From positions 4,712,001 to 4,776,000 of the forward strand of contig NZ_CP066784.1 of assembly GCF_028751195.1 (NCBI RefSeq): DNA of 64,000 nt. The letters are read 5' to 3'. The stretch's first letter is position 1. Every line of letters begins with the position of its first letter. The stretch is from Alicyclobacillus sp. ALC3 (lineage in GTDB: Bacteria; Bacillota; Bacilli; Alicyclobacillales; Alicyclobacillaceae). Shown in pieces: positions 34,642 to 42,788 of this stretch. The notes beneath the pieces were generated by a model. It was not told the DNA's origin. It ran no database searches and saw only the letters and a program-made list of their open reading frames with translations. A program made the position numbers and the translations under genes.

Positions 34642-35316
34642 TTGGCGGTGAGGGTGAGACAGCCCGGACAGCCTCCGGTTGCGATCAAAGGAACAAGAGA
34701 CGGGTTGCTGTTCTTACTGGATGAATTTTGTCCCTTTGACGCGCTGCTTCTCCACCTTGACGAGGTTTTAGACGGTGAAGGTGCAGTCCTGTTTTCGGAG
34801 GGTGAGGTTGCTGTTTCCATTGATTTCGGGAACCGAACGCTGAGCAATGCTGAGCATCGGCAACTGCTCGAGGTTTTTCTCAAACGCGAGAACTTTATGA
34901 TTCGGGAGTTCGGCCCCCGCACGATGAGCAAACAGTCTGTCGTGCCAGAGGAGCGACGTTTCAAACAATCTGTCGTGAAAGGTGTTGTGCGAAACGGGCA
35001 GTGTCTGACGTTTGACGGCGATGTGGTGTGGATTGGTGATGTCAATCCTGGAGGCACTATTGTCGCTTCCGGAGACATCTATATTTTCGGACGTCTGCGC
35101 GGAGTCGCGCACGCGGGTGCGTCTGGACTGACTACTGCAGTCATTGCTGCCGCAGAGTTTGCGCCTCTTCAGTTACGGATCGCAGATATCGTGAGTCGGG
35201 CACCCGAAACACAGCATGGTCGGTCGGCTGTCGCGTTTATGGAATTCGCGTATGTCAAGGATGGTGTCATGGCTGTCGATAAACTTGCTTATCGCGCGAG
35301 TCTCGTCGGCGAATGA
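34642..35316 (+). CDS. minC: Septum site-determining protein MinC
   Basis: MinC blocks FtsZ ring assembly away from midcell. The N-terminal domain (about 1-90) inhibits FtsZ. The C-terminal beta-helical domain (about 112-215; FDGDVVWIGDVNPGGTIVASGDIYIFGRLRGVAHAG region) binds MinD and septal proteins. TTG 34642 follows AGGAGGGA. The 155 bp between mreD and minC contain no gene that I accept. minD follows after 51 bp. No minE is present, consistent with the DivIVA-type system of Bacilli. Confidence 0.96.
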   Translation: MAVRVRQPGQPPVAIKGTRDGLLFLLDEFCPFDALLLHLDEVLDGEGAVLFSEGEVAVSIDFGNRTLSNAEHRQLLEVFLKRENFMIREFGPRTMSKQSVVPEERRFKQSVVKGVVRNGQCLTFDGDVVWIGDVNPGGTIVASGDIYIFGRLRGVAHAGASGLTTAVIAAAEFAPLQLRIADIVSRAPETQHGRSAVAFMEFAYVKDGVMAVDKLAYRASLVGE

Positions 35317-35367
35317 CAGACCACAAAACCTGTACTATTGAGATAAGGTTTGGGAGGATTCATCGGG

Positions 35368-36168
35368 ATGGGAACCGCGATTGTCATAACATCGGGCAAG
35401 GGCGGCGTGGGAAAGACGACTTCGACCGCCAATATTGGTACAGCGCTGGCGCTCCTCGGCAAGCGGGTTTGTTTGGTTGATTCCGACATCGGTCTGCGCA
35501 ACCTGGACGTAGTGCTGGGCTTAGAAAACCGCATCATTTTCGACATTGTGGATGTGGCGACAGGGGAGTGCCGCCTCGAACAGGCGTTAATCCGCGATAA
35601 GCGATTTGATCAACTTTTGTCCCTGCTTCCTGCGTCGCAGACCCGGGATAAGACTGCTCTGACTCCTGACGCAGTGCGGGAGATTATAGGTGCTTTGAAA
35701 GAGTCTCACGACTTCGTCATTATTGACTGCCCTGCTGGTATCGAACACGGATTTCAGGTCGCGATTGCGGGGGCCGACCGCGCGATTGTCGTGACCACTC
35801 CGGAAACACCCGCCGTGCGTGATGCGGACCGAGTGATTGGACTGTTGGAAGCCGCGCAGATTCATGCGCCACAACTGGTCATCAACCGCATCCGCCCACA
35901 GATGGTCAAGCGCGGGGAAATGCTTGACATTGACGAGATTATGCAGTTGTTGGCGATTGATTTGCTCGGGATTGTACCCGATGACGAAGCCATTATTCGC
36001 AATGCAAACCGCGGCGAACCGACAGTGATGAAACCAGACACCAAGGCATCGATTGCGTATCGCGACATCGCTCGGAGAATTTTAGGCGATGCAGTGCCGC
36101 TGATGGTTCTCGACGAACAACCCGGCCTGTGGGGGCGCATGAGGCGCTTGATTGGCGGGAAAAGGTAA
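35368..36168 (+). CDS. minD: Septum site-determining ATPase MinD
   Basis: MinD is a deviant Walker ATPase that recruits MinC to the membrane. The 266 residues contain the deviant Walker A GKGGVGKTT, switch regions VDSDIGLRNLD and IIDCPAG, and an amphipathic C-terminal helix (LWGRMRRLIGGKR) for membrane binding. GGGAGGAT at 35352-35358 selects ATG 35368; the frame itself is open from 35350. It forms a pair with minC. Confidence 0.97.
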   Translation: MGTAIVITSGKGGVGKTTSTANIGTALALLGKRVCLVDSDIGLRNLDVVLGLENRIIFDIVDVATGECRLEQALIRDKRFDQLLSLLPASQTRDKTALTPDAVREIIGALKESHDFVIIDCPAGIEHGFQVAIAGADRAIVVTTPETPAVRDADRVIGLLEAAQIHAPQLVINRIRPQMVKRGEMLDIDEIMQLLAIDLLGIVPDDEAIIRNANRGEPTVMKPDTKASIAYRDIARRILGDAVPLMVLDEQPGLWGRMRRLIGGKR

Positions 36169-36201
36169 TCTTTTTGCCGGGTCTACTCGTCCACATGTGC
36201 T

Positions 36202-36209
36202 CATACACA
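36202..36209 (+). promoter_or_regulatory. Possible SigE -10 element before spoIVFA
   Basis: CATACACA matches seven of eight positions of the SigE -10 consensus, 30 bp before the start; the -35 region is poor. The orthologous operon is SigE-dependent in B. subtilis. Confidence 0.3.
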
Positions 36210-36239
36210 TTGGGTAAGTGTGTGTGAGGGGGTACCACG

Positions 36240-37265
36240 ATGGCGACCGAACACAAGGACGGTAAGTGGACACTGCGCCGCAGTTGGCCGATGCGTCGAA
36301 TGGCAGAACGCGCATCGGCAGAGGTCCAGCAACTACCGAATCAAATCCAGAATCCTCTGACAGACGAACCGGACAATCCTTGGCTGCTATTGCATGACAC
36401 GAGCGCTAACCCACCCATGCCGCCGATTGAGTCGGCGCGACGCCACTTGGCAGAGCCTTCAGTATACCGGACAGATGTACCTACCCCGACTTTTGACCAA
36501 TCATCCCAACGCGTGCGGTGGCTGAGCGAGGCGAGCTCTCCGTACGGATTTTCCGACGAAGATGGCAGTCTAAAACAAGGCGATGCAGATACATGGCGTA
36601 AAGCCTTCAGTGGTTCAAGTCAGCAGCCATCGGAAGCGGTTCGGGCGGCAGGTGGCCGCAAGCCGCCAACCTCTGCGGGCCCGTCCACATGGTGGTACCA
36701 ACTTGTCGCTGCAGCGGTTCTCGTTGCAGGAGGCGTGTACTCTGTCCACGCACACACTGCTGTCGCAGCGGATGTCCGCGGCGTGTATCAGAGTGCGTTT
36801 GCACAGGACCAAGGGACTGCGTTGTGGACACGGGTAAACCGGTTCATGGTCAATCACCACATCGCGATTCCTGGGTTGTCGACCAACTTTGGCGCCATTA
36901 AGATGCACGTTCCGCTACAAGGCTCGATTGTCCGTAACTACTCCGTCGGACAGCCCGAAATGCTGATTCAGGGCACGGCTGGAGAGCATGTCCTCGCAGC
37001 TGGGTCGGGCACCGTCACGAAGGTTGCGCAGCTCTCTGGCGGAGACTTGATCGAGATCAATCACGGCTCCATCGGTACGACGTGGTACACAGGTGTAGTG
37101 AAACCGACGGTGCGCGTGAATGAGTACGTCACCGCAGGTGAAATCATTGGCCAGTTACCAGCTACGCCCGCGCATCCAACGTTGCAGTTTGCGCTTGAGA
37201 AGAACAATCGGTTTGAAAATCCGCATGACTACATTGTGTTTCCGGGTTCACTGACCGCTCCATGA
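36240..37265 (+). CDS. spoIVFA: Stage IV sporulation protein FA, degenerate M23 domain
   Basis: SpoIVFA holds and inhibits the intramembrane protease SpoIVFB in the outer forespore membrane until pro-SigK must be cleaved. The 341 residues have a long polar N-terminal part (1-150), one membrane segment (about 151-170, WWYQLVAAAVLVAGGVYSVHA), and a C-terminal M23-like fold (about 222-330; GEHVLAAGSGTVTKVAQL, LIEINHG). The HxH metal site of active M23 peptidases is replaced (HPTLQFAL), so it is probably inactive as in other SpoIVFA. GAGGGGGT precedes ATG 36240. It overlaps spoIVFB by 4 bases. Confidence 0.93.
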   Translation: MATEHKDGKWTLRRSWPMRRMAERASAEVQQLPNQIQNPLTDEPDNPWLLLHDTSANPPMPPIESARRHLAEPSVYRTDVPTPTFDQSSQRVRWLSEASSPYGFSDEDGSLKQGDADTWRKAFSGSSQQPSEAVRAAGGRKPPTSAGPSTWWYQLVAAAVLVAGGVYSVHAHTAVAADVRGVYQSAFAQDQGTALWTRVNRFMVNHHIAIPGLSTNFGAIKMHVPLQGSIVRNYSVGQPEMLIQGTAGEHVLAAGSGTVTKVAQLSGGDLIEINHGSIGTTWYTGVVKPTVRVNEYVTAGEIIGQLPATPAHPTLQFALEKNNRFENPHDYIVFPGSLTAP

Positions 37266-38161
37266 GGATTTCCATCACGACTCCCACGTGGGTGCAACGC
37301 ATCAGTGGTTTTGGGCGGGTGCGCTTCCACCCGCTGTTTTTCCTGTTGGCTGTTGTCGCACTCGGGGTTGGCCTGTGGCGAGATGTCGTAATCCTGTTTC
37401 TGCTTGTTCTGCTACACGAACTCGGCCACGCGGCTGTCGCAAATCATTTGGGTTACGAGGTCGAGGAAGTATCGCTGCTGCCATTTGGCGGAGTCGCAAA
37501 GATCTCGTATGGGCGCGGCGGACCCGCCCCGCGTGATGAAGCATTGATTGCCATCGCTGGGCCCTTCGTCAATCTTGTTCTGCTTGGAACAGCCGTTGTC
37601 ATGGTGATGGTCCACTTGTGGCCAACCGAATTTGGACGCATCGTGATCGAACTGAACCTTTGGATCGCGGTATTCAACATGCTGCCAGCCCTTCCCCTGG
37701 ACGGTGGGCGCATCTTGCGTGCAGCGCGGTCGCGTACAATCGGATACGAAGCGGCGACGCGGGAGGCGTATACAATGGCCATTGCAGCCTCTCTGCTGTT
37801 ACTCGGACTCGGTGGTGTGGCGCTATGGGCGGGCTACCCTCATGTGGGAATGCTCGTGCTTGGTCTGTTCTTGTTCGTCAGTGCTTGGACAGGGCGCAGG
37901 GACTTGGCCATGGACACAGTGCGCTTTCTTGACGCCAAACGCCGCTCTCACGAGCAGAGACCTGCGTTGATCCGGTCTGTGGCCGCACCAGAAAGCGCAG
38001 TGATTCGCGACGTCGTCAAGCAATTTGCTCCCGACAGGTACCATCTCGTGTACGTCCTTGATGAGAATGGGAGTGTCCGAACGATTTTGGAGGAAGATGA
38101 ACTTCTTGAAGCGGTCTTTGCTGGGCGATGGCTGGACTCTCTCGACCAATGGCTGCAGTAG
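37262..38161 (+). CDS. spoIVFB: Stage IV sporulation intramembrane metalloprotease SpoIVFB
   Basis: SpoIVFB is a site-2 protease that releases SigK from its pro-sequence in the mother cell. The zinc motif HELGH is at residues 52-56, and the third ligand is D147 in NMLPALPLDGG. About six membrane segments lie in residues 20-210. The C-terminal 90 residues form a CBS-like domain (VIRDVVKQFAPDRYHLVYVLDENG), which in the family senses ATP. ATG 37262 overlaps the spoIVFA stop (ATGA), fitting stoichiometric production of protease and inhibitor. rplU follows with its own promoter. Confidence 0.96.
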   Translation: MRISITTPTWVQRISGFGRVRFHPLFFLLAVVALGVGLWRDVVILFLLVLLHELGHAAVANHLGYEVEEVSLLPFGGVAKISYGRGGPAPRDEALIAIAGPFVNLVLLGTAVVMVMVHLWPTEFGRIVIELNLWIAVFNMLPALPLDGGRILRAARSRTIGYEAATREAYTMAIAASLLLLGLGGVALWAGYPHVGMLVLGLFLFVSAWTGRRDLAMDTVRFLDAKRRSHEQRPALIRSVAAPESAVIRDVVKQFAPDRYHLVYVLDENGSVRTILEEDELLEAVFAGRWLDSLDQWLQ

Positions 38162-38174
38162 TTCAATGGATTCC

Positions 38175-38203
38175 TTGATTGTGAGAGTGGGGCATGATAC
38201 ACT
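38175..38203 (+). promoter_or_regulatory. SigA promoter of the rplU-prp-rpmA operon
   Basis: TTGATT (38175-38180), 17 bp, TACACT (38198-38203), with an extended TGA before the -10. Confidence 0.75.
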
Positions 38204-38204
38204 A

Positions 38205-38310
38205 ACTCGCGTGTGTGTACGTCACGCCAACCGCATGACCAGCGGTTTTAACCCTGTGGCCCACAGTTGGGACAATGGACCCTGGCAGCGAGTCTGAGTG
38301 AGGGAGCGTT
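38205..38310 (+). promoter_or_regulatory. Ribosomal protein L21-type leader RNA
   Basis: The untranslated region before rplU has a hairpin AACCGC..GCGGTT (38229-38247) followed by a second paired segment, CTGTGG..CCACAG (38254-38267). This resembles the L21 leader family that precedes rplU in Firmicutes and is thought to mediate autoregulation. The assignment is from memory of the motif and was not aligned. Confidence 0.55.
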
Positions 38311-38313
38311 TAT

Positions 38314-38622
38314 ATGTACGCAATTGTTGAGACAGGTGGCAAGCAGTACAAGGTTGCTGCTGGAGACACCATCTACGTGGAGAAGCTCGATACTGAGGTC
38401 GGTCAATCCGTTACCCTCGACAAAGTCTGCTTTGTCGGCGGCGAACAGACCAAAGTCGGTACACCAACCGTGGCAGGTGCTTCAGTGACGGCCAAAGTTG
38501 TGGAGCACGGACGCGGTAAGAAGATTGTCGTGTTCAAGTACAAATCCAAAAAGAACTACCACAAGAAACAAGGTCATCGCCAGCCATATACGAAGTTGCT
38601 GGTTGAGACCATTCAAGCGTAA
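38314..38622 (+). CDS. rplU: 50S ribosomal protein L21
   Basis: L21 binds 23S rRNA in the large subunit. The 102 residues begin [14 protein letters not shown] and end with the family pattern [21 protein letters not shown] 38314 has GAGGGAG upstream. It heads the three-gene unit rplU-prp-rpmA. Confidence 0.98.
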   Translation: MYAIVETGGKQYKVAAGDTIYVEKLDTEVGQSVTLDKVCFVGGEQTKVGTPTVAGASVTAKVVEHGRGKKIVVFKYKSKKNYHKKQGHRQPYTKLLVETIQA

Positions 38623-38631
38623 CTAAGACTG

Positions 38632-38967
38632 ATGATTCGCGCGCGCGTCGAACGGGTTGCTGGTGTCGTGACAGCATTTCGCGTCTCTGGCCACGGCGGT
38701 TACGGTGAGGCTGGTGAGGACGTCGTCTGCGCCGCAGTATCAGCTCTAGTGTTGAACGCTGTGAACAGCTGTGAGCAGTTGCTCGGTGTCGCGCTGCCTG
38801 CAGAAGACGACGGTGATGTGCTGTCGTGTTCTGTACCGGATGCGGTTCGAGACGACTCTGGAATACAGTTGTTGTTGGAGAGTATGTGGTTTGGCCTGCA
38901 GCAGACAGCGGAGCAGTATCCACATCACATAACGCTGCGAGAAATCCGGCTTGATCAAAAGGAGTGA
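38632..38967 (+). CDS. prp: Ribosomal processing cysteine protease Prp (YsxB)
   Basis: Prp removes the N-terminal extension of ribosomal protein L27 in Firmicutes. The 111 residues carry the catalytic His and Cys in VSGHGGYGEAGEDVVCAAVSA (H21 and C33, same spacing as in the family). It lies between rplU and rpmA, its substrate gene. No strong SD is seen before ATG 38632, 10 bp after rplU, so translation is probably coupled. Confidence 0.95.
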   Translation: MIRARVERVAGVVTAFRVSGHGGYGEAGEDVVCAAVSALVLNAVNSCEQLLGVALPAEDDGDVLSCSVPDAVRDDSGIQLLLESMWFGLQQTAEQYPHHITLREIRLDQKE

Positions 38968-38973
38968 GTTCAC

Positions 38974-39288
38974 GTGTTGCAGTTTAACCTTCAACGTTTT
39001 GCTCATAAAAAAGGTGTTTCAAGCACACGCAACGGGCGTGACAGTGCAGCGCAGCGCCTCGGCGTAAAGCGCGCAGACGGCCAGTTCGTGAAGTCCGGAA
39101 GTATCATTGTTCGCCAGCGGGGTACGAAAATTCACCCCGGAACGAACGTCGGCATCGGCAAGGATGACACGCTCTTCGCCATGGTAGAAGGCCGTGTGAA
39201 GTTCGAACGCTATGGTCGTGAGCGCAAGCGCGTAAGCGTGTATCCGGTTGCTGTGGAGACCGAAGCGGCTGCGGCGGTCGAAGCGTAA
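38974..39288 (+). CDS. rpmA: 50S ribosomal protein L27 with cleavable N-terminal extension
   Basis: L27 reaches the peptidyl transferase centre with its N-terminus. The 104-residue protein begins [14 protein letters not shown]; the mature form should start at A10, after F9, by analogy with the Firmicutes site NLQFF-A. The core ([21 protein letters not shown]) is standard. GTG 38974 follows AAAGGAGTGAG. The short Ala/Glu-rich C-terminal tail (TEAAAAVEA) is unremarkable. Confidence 0.98.
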   Translation: MLQFNLQRFAHKKGVSSTRNGRDSAAQRLGVKRADGQFVKSGSIIVRQRGTKIHPGTNVGIGKDDTLFAMVEGRVKFERYGRERKRVSVYPVAVETEAAAAVEA

Positions 39289-39307
39289 AACACGGGTCTA
39301 GCGTGGT

Positions 39308-39333
39308 GAGCCTGGCAAATGCCAGGCTCTTTG
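39308..39333 (+). terminator. Terminator of the rplU-prp-rpmA operon
   Basis: GAGCCTGGCA, loop AA, TGCCAGGCTC is a 10-bp perfect inverted repeat followed by TTTGTG. Confidence 0.85.
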
Positions 39334-39367
39334 TGTTCCTTGACTTGATTGTGGAGGTGCGCACAAA

Positions 39368-39931
39368 GTGCGACGTGCTGATCTAGAGTCTGCACACGAA
39401 CAGGGCAGCGCCAAGGATGCCTTTCGGATTCATCGACATGATGTTCAGAATTTCTTGCAGTTGGTGCGGGCATACCTCCAACTTGACCGACCGGAACGGG
39501 CGCTGACGACGGTCATGGACTTGTCCGATTGGTTGACTTCACTGTCACTCGTTCAGTCGAGGTTTGAATTTGCGCCGTCGATAGTCCTTTGGACAGCCGC
39601 CCAGTGCCCACACGTACGACTCATTCGCGCAGAGTACACGACGGAGTGGCGGCGTACCTGGTCGAAGAGTCTGTGCGAGGTCTGGACGTTCGCCAACGAA
39701 CAAGCCGCGGCGACTGGCGTCTCACCGCTCAGCTTGGAAATGAGCATCAATGAAGTGGATTCTACTCTTTGTCTACACATCGGCATTCCGTCAGGGATAC
39801 AGAGTGCGAATAAAGTCTTGGTACAAATCACGGCGTACATAGATCGGCACAAGCGCACACACAATGCCAAAGAGGTCGCGATTGGTTGCGCACTTGATCC
39901 CGACCCACTCGGCACAGGCAGCGAAGCGTAG
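39368..39931 (+). CDS. spo0B: Spo0B-like sporulation phosphotransferase
   Basis: Spo0B passes phosphate from Spo0F to Spo0A in the sporulation phosphorelay. The 187-residue protein has the helical-hairpin phosphorylation motif RHDVQNFLQLVRAYLQL with H24 as acceptor, then a degenerate kinase-like C-terminal domain. GGAGGTG precedes GTG 39368. The rpmA-spo0B-obg order is that of B. subtilis. Overall conservation of Spo0B is low, so motif plus synteny carry the call. Confidence 0.88.
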   Translation: MRRADLESAHEQGSAKDAFRIHRHDVQNFLQLVRAYLQLDRPERALTTVMDLSDWLTSLSLVQSRFEFAPSIVLWTAAQCPHVRLIRAEYTTEWRRTWSKSLCEVWTFANEQAAATGVSPLSLEMSINEVDSTLCLHIGIPSGIQSANKVLVQITAYIDRHKRTHNAKEVAIGCALDPDPLGTGSEA

Positions 39932-39962
39932 GGCGCTTCGAGAAAGAGTAGAGGTGAACGGT

Positions 39963-41249
39963 ATGTTTGTCGATCACGCACGGATTTACGTCAAAGGCGG
40001 CGACGGGGGCAACGGTATTGTCTCATATCGCCGGGAGAAGTTCGTGCCCCTAGGCGGGCCCGCCGGCGGCGACGGGGGGCGCGGCGGCAATGTCGTGTTC
40101 GTGGTCGATGAGGGCTTGCGAACACTGGTGGATTTCCGCTACCAACGCCATTATAAGGCGACTCGCGGCGACCACGGTGGCGTCAAGAATCAACACGGTA
40201 AGAGCGCGCCCGATATGGAAGTAAAGGTTCCACCTGGCACTGTTGTGCGTGAGGGAGACAGCGGCGAATTTCTTGGCGATCTCGTTCGCAACGGTCAACG
40301 ACTTGTCGTAGCAAGAGGAGGCAGGGGAGGGCGAGGTAACTCTCGTTTCGCCACAGAAGGGAACAAAGCGCCTGATATGGCTGAGAAAGGTGAACCGGGC
40401 GAAGAACACTGGCTCTTGCTTGAACTTAAAGTCCTTGCGGACGTGGGCCTCGTCGGGTTCCCGAGTGTCGGTAAATCAACACTATTGTCGACCGTGACCT
40501 CCGCAACTCCGAAAATTGGCGCCTACCCGTTTACGACGCTCTCACCCGAACTCGGTGTAGTGGCCATACCTGACGGCCGGAGTTTCGTGATCGCGGACTT
40601 GCCTGGACTCATCGAAGGGGCACACCAAGGCCACGGTCTTGGTCTCGAGTTTCTGCGCCACGTGGAGCGCACGCGATTATTGCTCCACGTCATAGACATG
40701 GCTGCCGTAGAAGGGCGTGATCCGCTTGAGGACTACAACCTGATACAAGCCGAACTTGCACAGTACAACGCAGACTTGACGTCACGGCCGCAATTCGTCG
40801 TCGCGAACAAAATGGATATCACCGAAGCGGAGGAAAATCTCGCGCGCTTCCGTCAGGCGTATCCCGACTTACGGGTGTTTCCCGTGTCTGGTGCAACGCG
40901 ACAAGGTCTCGACCTGCTCGTGTACGCGGTGGCAGATGCCTTGGATAAACTCACAGAGGACCAGCCAACTGTCGCCGACGTCGAGTCAGAGCCGGAGGAA
41001 GTCAAGGTGTATCGGTATGCGCCAAGGAGGCCAGTGTTCACTGTCCGACGCGAAGGGAACCACTTTGTTGTGGAAAGCGAAGAACTTGAGAAACTTGTAA
41101 AAATGACAAATTTCGCTCAATACGACGCCGTCAAACGGTTTCAGAAAATCCTGCGGCAAAGTGGTGTAGATCAGTCTCTGCGCAACCGTGGGGCGAGCGA
41201 AGGTGATGTGATTCAAATTGGCGACATGGAGTTTGAATTCGTCGAGTAA
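39963..41249 (+). CDS. obg: GTPase Obg/CgtA
   Basis: Obg is a ribosome-associated GTPase needed for growth and for sporulation onset in Bacillus. The 428 residues contain the glycine-rich Obg fold (KGGDGGNGIVSYRRE, GGPAGGDGGRGG), G1 GFPSVGKST, G3 DLPGLIEGAHQG, G4 NKMD, and a C-terminal OCT domain (about 350-428). The frame extends into spo0B to 39864, but AGAGGTGAAC before ATG 39963 and the conserved start (MFVDHARIYVKGG) decide it. Confidence 0.97.
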   Translation: MFVDHARIYVKGGDGGNGIVSYRREKFVPLGGPAGGDGGRGGNVVFVVDEGLRTLVDFRYQRHYKATRGDHGGVKNQHGKSAPDMEVKVPPGTVVREGDSGEFLGDLVRNGQRLVVARGGRGGRGNSRFATEGNKAPDMAEKGEPGEEHWLLLELKVLADVGLVGFPSVGKSTLLSTVTSATPKIGAYPFTTLSPELGVVAIPDGRSFVIADLPGLIEGAHQGHGLGLEFLRHVERTRLLLHVIDMAAVEGRDPLEDYNLIQAELAQYNADLTSRPQFVVANKMDITEAEENLARFRQAYPDLRVFPVSGATRQGLDLLVYAVADALDKLTEDQPTVADVESEPEEVKVYRYAPRRPVFTVRREGNHFVVESEELEKLVKMTNFAQYDAVKRFQKILRQSGVDQSLRNRGASEGDVIQIGDMEFEFVE

Positions 41250-41640
41250 CGGGGCCATCGCAACGGCTACTCCGGCGTGGTGGACGCGCGATGTCTGGGA
41301 GACGGTCAAAAAGGCTGCTGAGGTCGCCTTACCAAATGAAGTCTGTGGACTGATATACACGGAAGTTTATGGTGTGGCCGTCCACTGTTTCGAAGCAGAA
41401 GCTACTGCCACTTCTTGTTTTGCTGTCGAGCAGGAAGTGATCGACTTCGCGTTTTCGCTGCGGGACGCCAACGCGTCAGTCCTCGCCACGTTTCACAGCC
41501 ATCCGCTCGGATGGCCTCAATTGTCGGCGAGAGATGCGGGATTGGCTGATTGGGCGCAACTGCACTTGTTGTTGGTCCCACACAAAGAGCTTTGGGAACC
41601 CCACTGGTTTACTATACAAAGAGCTCAGCAAACCTTGTAA
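41218..41640 (+). CDS. M67/JAB-family metalloprotease-like protein
   Basis: The JAMM metal-binding pattern is present: a glutamate in LPNEVCGL near residue 41 and HSHPLGWPQLSARD near residues 93-106. Such proteins cleave isopeptide or small-modifier bonds, or act in sulfur transfer; the substrate here is unknown. The frame of 140 residues starts at TTG 41218 inside obg; TTG 41233 is an alternative, and no good SD is seen for either, so the first 20 residues are uncertain. B. subtilis has pheB-pheA at this position. About 90 bp later the comG operon begins. Confidence 0.8.
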   Translation: MATWSLNSSSNGAIATATPAWWTRDVWETVKKAAEVALPNEVCGLIYTEVYGVAVHCFEAEATATSCFAVEQEVIDFAFSLRDANASVLATFHSHPLGWPQLSARDAGLADWAQLHLLLVPHKELWEPHWFTIQRAQQTL

Positions 41641-41729
41641 ATAGCTCCAAAGAGAGATTGGATCCAGCGCGTTGAAAACAGGCGGTCGATAAGCCATCAC
41701 GAATTTCCCTAGCTATAGGAGGGATTACC

Positions 41730-42788
41730 GTGGAGGAGCTGTCGGCCGTTGTTTTGTTGCAGCGAATCTTGGACGATGCCCTGGTTCGCGGCGCGTCAGA
41801 TGTACACCTGCGCTTAACAGACGGACTTTTGCACGCGGCTTTCAGAGTGGACGGTGTGATCGAACCATTTTTAACCGTACCTGACCAAGCAGGTACTGTG
41901 ATTCGTCGGGTCAAGGCCCTCAGCCGGATGGACGTGTCCGAGTCACGAATGCCTCAAGATGGTGCATTTTCATGGCACGTCCAGCCGTCTGAGACCGAGG
42001 CCGAAATCGACTGCGACGTGCGCGCTGCAGTAGTTCCGATGCTTGGCGGAGAGGCAGCTGTACTTAGACTGTTTGCGCACTCGAAGAGTGTTGTCCCGAC
42101 GTTGGTCCAGTTGGGCATGACTACCCCAGACTATCAGTTCGTCACACGGATGCTCTTTCGGCACTCGGGGCTCATCCTTGTCGCGGGCACAACTGGCTCT
42201 GGTAAAACGACAACTCTGTACGCCATGCTGCGCGAGTTGTCGGAAGCTGGTCGACGTGTGGTCAGTATCGAAGACCCCGTCGAGATGCCAATGACCGATT
42301 GGCAGCAGATGGAGGTCAGAGAACGGATTGGGGTGACGTTTGAAGCCGGGTTGCGGGCCCTACTACGGCAAGACCCGGATGTCATCATGATTGGCGAGAT
42401 CCGCGACGAACAGACTGCTCACGTTGCAGTCAGAGCAGCGTTGACTGGGCACCTTGTACTGAGTACCACGCACGCACGCGACATCGTCGGCGCCGCTGCC
42501 CGGTTAGTAGACTTCGGTGTTGCGCGTCAACTTCTTGCAGAGGTTCTGTTGGGGGTGGTCGTGCAGGAGATTGACCGCTCTGTGGCTACACCGCAGTTAG
42601 TGACCGCGGTGGGCGCAAGCGTAATGTCGCGACACGCCTCGTTCGCGGTGCTCGAAATGACCACTGAACTGTCCAGTCTAATCGCAACTGATGTGCCTTG
42701 GGGGGCAATCAGGGCGCGTGTGAGCAAATCGCAACCTGAGGTCGTTGTCGGTTATGGCGTCTCCGACCGGGATGGGAGGGGGCGCTAG
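41730..42788 (+). CDS. comGA: Competence pilus assembly ATPase ComGA
   Basis: ComGA powers assembly of the transformation pilus. The 352 residues contain Walker A GTTGSGKTTTLY, Asp box VSIEDPVEMPM, Walker B DVIMIGEIRDEQT and His box GHLVLSTTHARD. There is no PilT-type AIRNLIRE motif and the N-terminal extension of PilB is lacking, as in ComGA. TAGGAGGGA precedes GTG 41730. The stop overlaps comGB (TAGTG). I saw no ComK-type AAAA-N5-TTTT boxes upstream. Confidence 0.93.
   Translation: MEELSAVVLLQRILDDALVRGASDVHLRLTDGLLHAAFRVDGVIEPFLTVPDQAGTVIRRVKALSRMDVSESRMPQDGAFSWHVQPSETEAEIDCDVRAAVVPMLGGEAAVLRLFAHSKSVVPTLVQLGMTTPDYQFVTRMLFRHSGLILVAGTTGSGKTTTLYAMLRELSEAGRRVVSIEDPVEMPMTDWQQMEVRERIGVTFEAGLRALLRQDPDVIMIGEIRDEQTAHVAVRAALTGHLVLSTTHARDIVGAAARLVDFGVARQLLAEVLLGVVVQEIDRSVATPQLVTAVGASVMSRHASFAVLEMTTELSSLIATDVPWGAIRARVSKSQPEVVVGYGVSDRDGRGR

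Noticed and set aside
34515-34724. 69-residue plus-strand frame between mreD and minC
   Set aside because: It has no SD, overlaps the minC start in another frame and has no recognisable content.
41640-41729. Riboswitch or ComK box before comGA
   Set aside because: I saw no c-di-GMP riboswitch core and no paired AAAA-N5-TTTT boxes; the segment is too short and unstructured to support either.
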